From Sclerotinia nivalis (taxonomy: Eukaryota; Ascomycota; Leotiomycetes; Helotiales; Sclerotiniaceae), in the NCBI GenBank assembly GCA_029531795.1, contig JAPEIS010000003.1, positions 1,116,001 through 1,180,000 of the forward strand: 64,000 bases of DNA. The letters are read 5' to 3'. Positions 57,068 to 64,000 of the stretch are shown here, one piece after another; position 1 is the first letter of the stretch, and each line of letters opens with the position of its first letter. The notes beneath the pieces are model-generated. The model did no database searches. It saw only the letters and a list, made by a program, of their open reading frames with translations, and was not told where the DNA came from. The translations under genes were made by a program, and so were the position numbers.

Positions 57068-57981
57068 TCAAAACGGCACATCCATATCCTCGACGCTCTC
57101 CTCGACCACCGGCTTCTTTTCATCCAAACATTTTACCATAAACCCAACAGCCACATTCCCAAACTCCTTCCCCATTGGCACAAAATGTCCTCCCGGATGA
57201 TAACACACTTCCCTACTCCCCTCCTCACTCGCTTCCACCAAAGCCATACTTCTATGCTCTTCTACCACGGTATCTAAACTCCCAATAACATGCAAGATCC
57301 GCGTCTTCAAAGGTGGATTATAAAATGCTTCATATCCTTCATAAGGTGCATAGAATCCGGAGTACAAGATACAGAATTTCAGCGGGGGTTGGTGAAGTTG
57401 TTGTTTAAGGGTTGTGAAGGAGGCGGGGTAAGGAAGAGCCTCAGAGGGGTTCTTGACACATTGAAGAGCAAAGGCACTTTCGCGATTCGTCTCCAATAAA
57501 CTCGCTACGAAATAGGCGGCGCATGCGCCTTGAGAAAATCCAATCACTCCGTCGATTCCTCCTGCTTCTCGAATCGTGGTGCTGATTGTTTCTAGACCTT
57601 TCTCAATGCCAGCGTATCTCGCTCCGCCGGTCTCGCGTTTCCACCATCCGTATGCATCGGTGGGTGCTAGGAAGGGGTCAGAAGAGGGGGTGTAGCCTGG
57701 TATGTCGGCTGGTAGTAGAGGTATTGGGGCGGTGGGATAGAGGAGTTGGATGCCGCCGGGGTAGATGGGGTGAGAGGGGGGGAATTGACGGTTGAGGAGT
57801 TTGGTTAGGGCTTTGGTTTTGGAGTTGAAGGATGGGCCGGATTGTGTGTAGCCTGTGCGGTGTTAAATGCTTGAATTGGATTGGAAGAGAAACAGGGAGA
57901 GGGGTGTATACCATGCAACATCAATATCTTGAGTTTCCTAGGTCCAGGCCCCTCCGTGGGTGTTGTGCCATTTGCAGTCAT
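57068..57981 (-). CDS. FSH1-family serine hydrolase
   Basis: Minus strand: exon 57981-57912, intron 57911-57853 (GTATAC...CACAG), exon 57852-57068; about 284 residues. 'KLKILMLHGYTQSG' is the usual FSH start. The nucleophile elbow is 'GFSQG' (Ser about 130), the acid is in 'IGSLDTVVEEHRS' (Asp about 217), and the base is in 'YHPGGHFVP' (His about 246), so the triad is complete. The family includes yeast FSH1-3 and human OVCA2, as well as biosynthetic-cluster hydrolases; the substrate cannot be told. Start 57981 gives the normal length. An in-frame ATG at 58155 would add a 58-residue Ser/Arg-rich leader that could target mitochondria. The stop lies 177 bp from the RPN5 stop (convergent pair). 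Confidence 0.88.
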
Positions 57982-58155
57982 ATTTCTAGTATTCAAAGAA
58001 AATCCGCGAGAACGTGAAGATACTAAGGATCTAGAAGAAAGGGAGAGTATATGAGTGTGAAAGGAAAACGGAGTTCGAGAGAGGGAAAATGAAAAGACAT
58101 GGTGCATTTTGGAGGAAGGATATCTCTCAATGGAGATAAGGAGGGGACATGACAA

Positions 58156-60180
58156 ATTCGGGTCAGCCTTGCGCTAGGCTTATTTTGGGCCGGCGAGGTT
58201 GTGGGATCGGTGGGACGGAATGAGTATGAGTTGAACATCTTTGCATTTGTAGGTACTTTATGAGATTAGATGTGGTTCATGAGTATTGATATTGATGTAT
58301 AGGCTTTGAGGCTTTGGTGCTACTGGTATAAGTGGTTGTCCTACAAGGCTTGATCTTTGCCAGACAGAATTAGGCTTGACACTCATGTGGATATAAAACC
58401 CGTTAAAGACCTGGAAAGTCATTTCTAGTATGTATTGCTAGAGAATAGAGATCCTAAAGTTTATGGACACAAGAAACTGGAGTATCACTATTTCTCTCGC
58501 ATCAATATTGCAATGAAAAGTCGAGAGAAGTGTTCGTCGCTCCTCTGGCTCCACTCCTCAGATTAGCGAAAATCTCGAATTCCCCATTTGGGCCCTCATC
58601 TCATCCTATATGTATCATTCAGCTGGATTTTGATGAAAAAGGTCATCATCAAGTGACCTTAAAGCGGACGTATTTATGAATCTTCGTCAATAGTTTCTGT
58701 CTGGTTCGAGGAAGCAGAGGTGCACGAAGGTGATGGCATTAAAGAGCTGGCGAGCATCTTGAACCCAAAAACTACACATTCACCCTCGCTGTACTTTTTA
58801 ATTGAAAGGTTAGCTACAGCTTTTGTGATTTTCTAACAAAGTTTTGGTGGAGTAGAATCTGGGTTAATCGGGAAGCCGCCGTAGGAAAAATACTCGGATT
58901 CTATGCGTATCGGACGCTATAGATCTGCCCAAGCGACCTAAAGAGCTATGGCAATTAGGAGACGCGCTCAAGAAAGCACTTCCATGAGGTGTGGAAGCAC
59001 AGGCGTTTGCCATGGGCATCATTCAAGAGTCGTCTTACACCAACCTGGTAGATCGGTTGATTCAAACCTCTGCTACACAAACTCGGATACGATTAACCCC
59101 GTCGCGATTGCTCAGTTTTTGGAGACAGGTTCGTCTCATTGCTTGATCATCCACTAACGTCGGACTTATACTTTGACCGTCTTGATTATTACACAACAAC
59201 GGAAGCAGTAGCAATGAGACATGAGACTTTGAATGGGAGGGGTCAGGACCGGGATTGTGGTCTCCTTCGCAGACAGAGAACGTCTGCATTCTCTTTCTCA
59301 GCTCGGTATATTCCTAGAAATCATTTAGGAACTTGATTGCACAGGGTTTCGAAGTGCAGAATATTGTGTTGAGTTGATGGATTGTTTGGCCATGGTTGGC
59401 CCAGGTAGTTATTGCAATTACCACGCTTTAACATAAAATGTCTATCGTGCCAGTATCCGAAATTTCCGTTCGACCATATAATTAGAGAAGTAAAGGGCAG
59501 AATTTACGCAATAAAGAGAAGTTGGCACCATGGCTCAGGTGGTCGAATTCTGCCTGTTCCCCAAATCAAATAAGGAACTCCTTAAGGCTTTTCTGCGATC
59601 CTTCTCACAACCCGATAAAATCAAAAAATTGATTTCCTTTAGGAAGAACACCAGCTGAACAATTATTTAATACACAATTCTTTTTATTACATTTTGGTAA
59701 CCACTCCTCCTTTCATCTAAAGTGAGGCTACTGGAATTCAAGCGAGATCATACGCGCCAGGACATGACTTGACCTCATCAACTCTCAAATCAACAGCAGA
59801 AAGCCCTGAATCAGAGCTTAATGCGTGCGCTCATCAACAGCGGTGAAAAATTGGTGCTCATTAGCAAAAATGGTAATTGCAATTCCCGATTCGCAACGCT
59901 GAAAGTCGTCCTAGTCACACAGTCCAACAATGAGGTATCATTGTGAAAAGAACAGCAGCACCACTCAACTAATCTTCTGTGGGCAGGTTTACAGAAAGTA
60001 TTCTGGGACGGACTCACAAAATCAAGGTTCGAGATGTGAATGCAGTCAACTTTTCCAAGGAGATGATTGTGTCGAATGTTTAATATTGTAGTTTAAATCA
60101 GCTTACGTGGCAGTGGTAGTCAATCTTCGTGCCCCTCATTAATTACATGACTCAACTGTTTCCGACTTGAGTGATCTCCG
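58156..60180. other. 2 kb region without a supportable gene
   Basis: Short frames only. The promoter of the FSH gene lies in the first few hundred bases. A small inverted repeat (AAGGTCA...TGACCTT) occurs near 58640-58665. No RNA gene was recognised. Confidence 0.4.
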
Positions 60181-61218
60181 GTGCTTTTCTCCTTGAAGTT
60201 TACGCTGGAGACTAATCATGAACACAGCCTCAAGCCCTTCATGTTTGCCAGGACCCAAGAGATTGAATGTCCTCCCGGAAGCCTAGAAATCCAAGCCTTG
60301 TTGACAAGTATCATATATATGATCTATACTCGTTCATGCTCGGTGCGACGCACGACAAACGAGGAATTGGTTTTAGAATTGAAAGCTGCAGAAATTGCGC
60401 AAATCAAGCAAAGACTAGATCAAGAACAGACTACATGGTCTGACAGTACAATAGTCTCAATAGCCTACCGGCTAACAGGATCCTGGGTTAGGAAGTCATA
60501 TCGGAGTGGAATGACCGACGGCTGATAATTGAATCCCAAGCAATTAGATGCGACGCAAAGAAGTCAGAACCCATCTGATAGGCAATAAAGTTGTTAGTCA
60601 AGAGACGTGGACTGGCTAGCTTCTTGGCAAAGCATCCGAAAGTACCTAGTTACGCAAGCCATTTATCTCAATGCGGATATAAGTTTTCTGGTTAATATAG
60701 GTACAGGCGCCACATCTTCAAACAGGCAATTAGGGCCGAAGAGGCCCTGGGACCTTCAACGATTTCCTGATTCTACCAAAATACAATCAATCACAATCTC
60801 GATTAATAGTCTCTCATATATTTTCCATCTGTCCACTCGATTCTGCTAAGATCCAGCACTTGCCGTCCAAACTCTGTACATTGCCAAGAATCTGATGGAC
60901 CTTATCATCAAGGACTGCGAAAGTAAGGTTGGTAATGCAAGTTACCAGACTCGCTTAGGTTATTTGCGGCCCGGTACTCCCTACAATCTGGCTCTATCAG
61001 TCCGGAGCGTAATATTTCGCCTCAGTACTGGGCTTTCGAATGTTGTAGACTTGGCACCCATAATATTTCGAGCCATGAAACGTGTGCCCCTCTTCTTTCG
61101 AGTGGATACAAACCTCAGGTTTGCCATGGTTCGCGCGGTGGAAGAGACGGATGTTGATGACACTTGGGGAAGCTGTGAGGCAGATCGTGTTGGGTATCCA
61201 TGGTTGCTTGTGCGTTAA
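60181..61218 (+). pseudogene. Relic of a fungal-specific transcription factor (C-terminal domain)
   Basis: Plus-strand pieces resemble the fungal_trans_2-type C-terminal region of Zn2Cys6 regulators. 'EIAQIKQRLDQEQTTWSDST' with 'TIVSIAYRL' (60385-60470) matches the ..I..IN.RL......SD.TI..V..L pattern. Then 'KLLVKRRGLASFLASHPKV' (60590-60650) appears in another phase, followed by 'DISFLVNIGTGATSSNRQLG' (60675-60735). A longer helical piece from 60895 (MDLIIKDCESKV... to VEETDVDDTWG) follows. Phases change at least twice and stops intervene. No zinc cluster is present. It is a decayed gene next to, and facing, the prenyltransferase. Confidence 0.4.
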
Positions 61219-61836
61219 GCCAAGGCCGGGCAGGCCATGAAATGCCGGACTCAACTCCGGGCATTGTCGTGTCCAAATTAGCCATTGCAGTGGATGATTT
61301 AGAATGCGGAACGGAGCCTGCCCAGAGGTTCGGGGCCATGCATGTGGCATTTACAAACAGGCATGAATTGCAAAGGTGCAGAAGGATTTGAAAGAAGTGG
61401 ATTGGTGATTAATGGATTAATAGCCATAAACAGGAGTGAAAATCGTGATGTTTAAAATTGATCTATACACGCTTGATAATACTATCTCAAAGCTCATATT
61501 GGATTTATTGAGAACTTTTTGATGACCTCGGGAATGTAAAATAACGAAATTGATAGATTGAGATTGATATTGATATTGAGTTAATGATTTTGCAATCAGA
61601 TCAAATATCCACAATATATCAATCTCAGTACTTGAAGTACTTGAACGAAAAGTAATAACATATTATTCTTATAAACAAATTTCTGATATCGAAGAAATAC
61701 CGACAAAGAATCGCCGCACAGAGTTTGGATCATATTGGCAAATCTTCTGTCCCCCAAATCAAATGTCTCGCTGTTGTATCCATTAGCATTCCTTTCCCAA
61801 TATCCAAGAATCTTATCCCATACCCATATTCTCTCA

Positions 61837-62754
61837 TCACGAACTCAAAGTAGTGCCCCAGCCCTTGATTAAAGGTATCAATTCCCCGCAGTAACTCCTC
61901 TCGAACTTAATATACCTCTTTTCTCCCCCAAAACTCCACGCTACAGCATTCATCTCTTCTCTGTCGTAACTAGGTGCAAATTGCACAAACCTTTCCATGG
62001 CCGGCCACTTTTTAGCCGGTCTCTCAGGCAATTTCAATGCATAATAACCCACCCTCTCAATTTCCCCGCTGTCGATCTTGATTGTAACCGCGAATGTATA
62101 TCCCACCGCGTTCAAAAATTCTTGCATTTCAACAAATTGGGATTGACTCGGTGGTTCCGCGCGAGCTAATGCGTTGAAAGATGTAGCTTGTTGGAGAGAT
62201 ATAGGTCCTTGAGCTCGGAAATATAAATTCACAGTTTGTTTTTGGTAATCCACAGCCACATGTCGCACTTTCTCCAATCTCAACTCCTTGAACCTCTCCT
62301 CATGTCGTCTCAGACTTTCTGGTACACCTTCGGCGCCTAATATATCATCAAGAGGTCTCATCCCACCCATGTAAACCCATGCCTTCACCAATCCCTTCTC
62401 GGCGTCAAAATCGCATGACTCTTCGGGTGTCCCATCGTACAACGAACTCCAGGAAGTAACTAACTTCCCTAATGTATTGACAATATCAGGAGACAGGAGA
62501 CCGGCAGATGAGGCAATGGATACAGTATCTATCGGTTCCCGGGAATAGAACCGGTAGTTTAAAGCATCACCTGGACGATCCGTTACACGCCAGAGAACAA
62601 CACCGTTGTGGAAGGAATGGGAAAATATGGAGAGAACCTTTAGGGTTGTGGGCTCGGAGTATGGTGCGTTGATTGCCGCTGAGAGGTTTCGAATATCGTC
62701 TAGGAAGCGCAATTGATTGAATTTTGAAGACTTGGAGACCAGTTGAACAACCAT
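61837..62754 (-). CDS. Aromatic prenyltransferase, ABBA type (NphB/Orf2/CloQ superfamily)
   Basis: A single-exon minus-strand gene of 305 residues with the family's usual length (about 300-310). Diagnostic segments: 'SWSSLYDGTPEESCDFDAEK', 'KAWVYMGGMRPLDDILG', 'LEKVRHVAVDYQKQTVNLYF', 'FAVTIKIDSGEIERVGYYAL' and 'WSFGGEKRYIKFERSYCGEL'. These include the Lys/Arg/Tyr residues that line the PT-barrel and bind the diphosphate. Members transfer dimethylallyl or geranyl groups to phenolic aromatics without the DDxxD motif. From memory, fungal members were described from Botryotinia and Sclerotinia acting on dihydroxynaphthalene. No cluster enzymes are intact nearby; the P450 27 kb away and the adjacent regulator relic are both broken. 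The frame has no defect. Confidence 0.9.
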   Translation of the reverse strand: MVVQLVSKSSKFNQLRFLDDIRNLSAAINAPYSEPTTLKVLSIFSHSFHNGVVLWRVTDRPGDALNYRFYSREPIDTVSIASSAGLLSPDIVNTLGKLVTSWSSLYDGTPEESCDFDAEKGLVKAWVYMGGMRPLDDILGAEGVPESLRRHEERFKELRLEKVRHVAVDYQKQTVNLYFRAQGPISLQQATSFNALARAEPPSQSQFVEMQEFLNAVGYTFAVTIKIDSGEIERVGYYALKLPERPAKKWPAMERFVQFAPSYDREEMNAVAWSFGGEKRYIKFERSYCGELIPLIKGWGTTLSS

Positions 62755-64000
62755 TTCGCCCTTTAAGTAACAGTTGTTCGATGGGACACGACTATCCCAT
62801 GATTATGGTTCTGGGAATCCAAGGTTTTATACCCAGATAAACTTCCCCAAGCCCAAGCTGTGATTCCGTGTGACCATGTCAAAGTCTCGGCATGCATGCA
62901 AAGTGACTAAACCGGTATTCAATCCCCAAGCCTTGTAAGGGTCTGATTTTGATTTTATGATAGAAATCGTGAACGGTCCATTCAGAAATGAAATGATTGA
63001 ATTGCGGAAGACCAAAATATGCAAAACACAAGGATTGAATTCTCACCGCTATGTTTCCAGTATTAGCCGATGATGCATGGAATCTGCAGAAACTCCCTGA
63101 ACCGTGGTAATGGGATGATATCTTGATGCATGTAAGCAGTTCCCCATGTATTTTTTTGGGAATTCGCTGTCTGTATTGGCAAATGTGACGTTGGATGTGG
63201 AGAGTCAACCTTATCCCGGTGCTATGGTGTGGGGCGGAATAACCTACTTGGGATTATGCTGGGTCGGTTAATCCGAAGACCAGGAATAAGCTGAAATCTG
63301 ATTACATATCACAACCACCTCTTTCCGATATTAAACACACCGGTTATGTTTTTGCCTATAGTCTCATTAAAAGATCAATGCGATACTCAGGAAGAAGGTC
63401 AAGCACACGTTCGATGTTGGAGTCTGAGAAAAGGAGGTAAAGAAACGTTCGAGTTGGTTTTTTGATGTGGGTCAAGCTTGATAATCTTAACTCTTTTGAC
63501 GATATCGGACGAGCAATTGGGAAATAAACACGACATTCGAATGCATATTCCTATAGGTTCGGTATCGCAGTTCTTTTCCGCTTTCTCTTCGCCTGCATGG
63601 CGGCCGAAAAATCATCGTCAGAATTTGAAGGAATGAGCTTGTGTCTTGTCGTATTCTGATTCTGAGGAAGGGCTCTCGATACGGGGTTCTGACTACCAAC
63701 CGGAATCTTGTGGTGCTTCGACTGAGGTCGAAATGGATTCGGACCTATCTTTGTCTTTCGTAAAAGCTTTTGTCACCGGTCTTCCACCTAGTAAACTCCC
63801 ACAGGTCGAACCCACCGAGCTGGTAGTTTGTGTGAACCTTGCGCGGAATTGAAATCATGAAATAAAATCTGGAGGCCATAGAAATTTCCACGATGAGTAC
63901 GATCAATGATGGAAATCGAATCGGTGATTTTTGTTAAGAAGAATGGATGAACTAAATAAGACAAACAGAACGAAGTAATTGTATCCTTCTCAGAACAATT
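62755..64000. other. Right-end flank, no firm gene
   Basis: Promoter side of the prenyltransferase gene. Near the end a plus-strand frame (about 63646-63852; SYSDSEEGLSIRGSDYQPES...) without an ATG, preceded by a short ATG frame at 63596 (MAAEKSSSEFEGMSLCLVVF) in another phase, could be a broken or intron-containing gene start. The evidence is too weak to call it. Confidence 0.3.

Noticed and set aside
1..64000. CRISPR arrays, bacterial-type operons or phage genes
   Set aside because: Spliceosomal introns, fungal proteins and retroelements fill the window; no regularly spaced repeat array of CRISPR type was seen.

Overview
The window looks like a nuclear segment of a filamentous ascomycete, most likely a Sclerotiniaceae-type leotiomycete (Botrytis/Sclerotinia/Monilinia relatives). 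Introns are short (48-77 nt) with GT..AG ends and CTGAC/CTAAC-like branch points. The conserved proteins are fungal (RPN5, ATP18-like subunit j, NIPSNAP, FSH hydrolase), and the ABBA prenyltransferase is of a type known from Botryotinia and Sclerotinia. The genus call is inference; no search was run.

Bases 1 to about 20,500 are an AT-rich retrotransposon island. A degenerate Tad/LINE-like element lies on the minus strand and runs off the left edge (1-~3400). Next comes a block that looks like one 16 kb Ty3/Gypsy chromovirus (~3420-19569) but is a composite: gag-PR-RT-RNaseH of a first copy (3894-7388), a second chromovirus with 255-bp LTRs (7389-14768), then PR-RT-RNaseH-integrase-chromodomain of another copy of the first family (14769-~18545). 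About 2 kb of pol is therefore present on both sides of the nested element, and the nested element has no matching target-site duplication. This fits ectopic recombination between two nested insertions. The nested element has a candidate -1 frameshift heptamer at the gag/pol junction and an extra 375-codon frame downstream of pol. A 163-bp solo-LTR/TRIM-like insertion with a perfect 5-bp target duplication (GGATA) sits in the integrase at 17402-17564. Nearly all damage to the large elements is C-to-T/G-to-A nonsense mutation without indels, as expected from repeat-induced point mutation (RIP).

From about 21.6 kb the sequence is gene-bearing but patchy. Apparently intact genes: tautomerase-family protein (22735), NIPSNAP protein (24609-25711, minus), ATP synthase subunit j (26816-27295), a 1000-residue Q/E-rich repeat protein (28493-31550), a coiled-coil protein (35655-36283, minus), a type II EGF-like membrane protein (39420-42205, minus), proteasome subunit RPN5 (55248-56891), an FSH-type serine hydrolase (57068-57981, minus) and an aromatic prenyltransferase (61837-62754, minus). 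Between them lie decayed genes: a 40-residue stump of a zinc-type dehydrogenase at the transposon border, the C-terminal half of an alpha/beta hydrolase, a cytochrome P450 with a frameshift and a stop, two decayed secreted-protein genes, a frameshifted unknown gene, a coiled-coil relic and a fungal transcription-factor relic.

Housekeeping genes (mitochondrial ATP synthase, proteasome lid, NIPSNAP) are intact. The accessory, secreted and secondary-metabolism-like genes are mostly broken, the prenyltransferase being the exception. Long stretches (36.3-38.2, 42.2-49.9, 58.2-60.2 kb) have no supportable gene.
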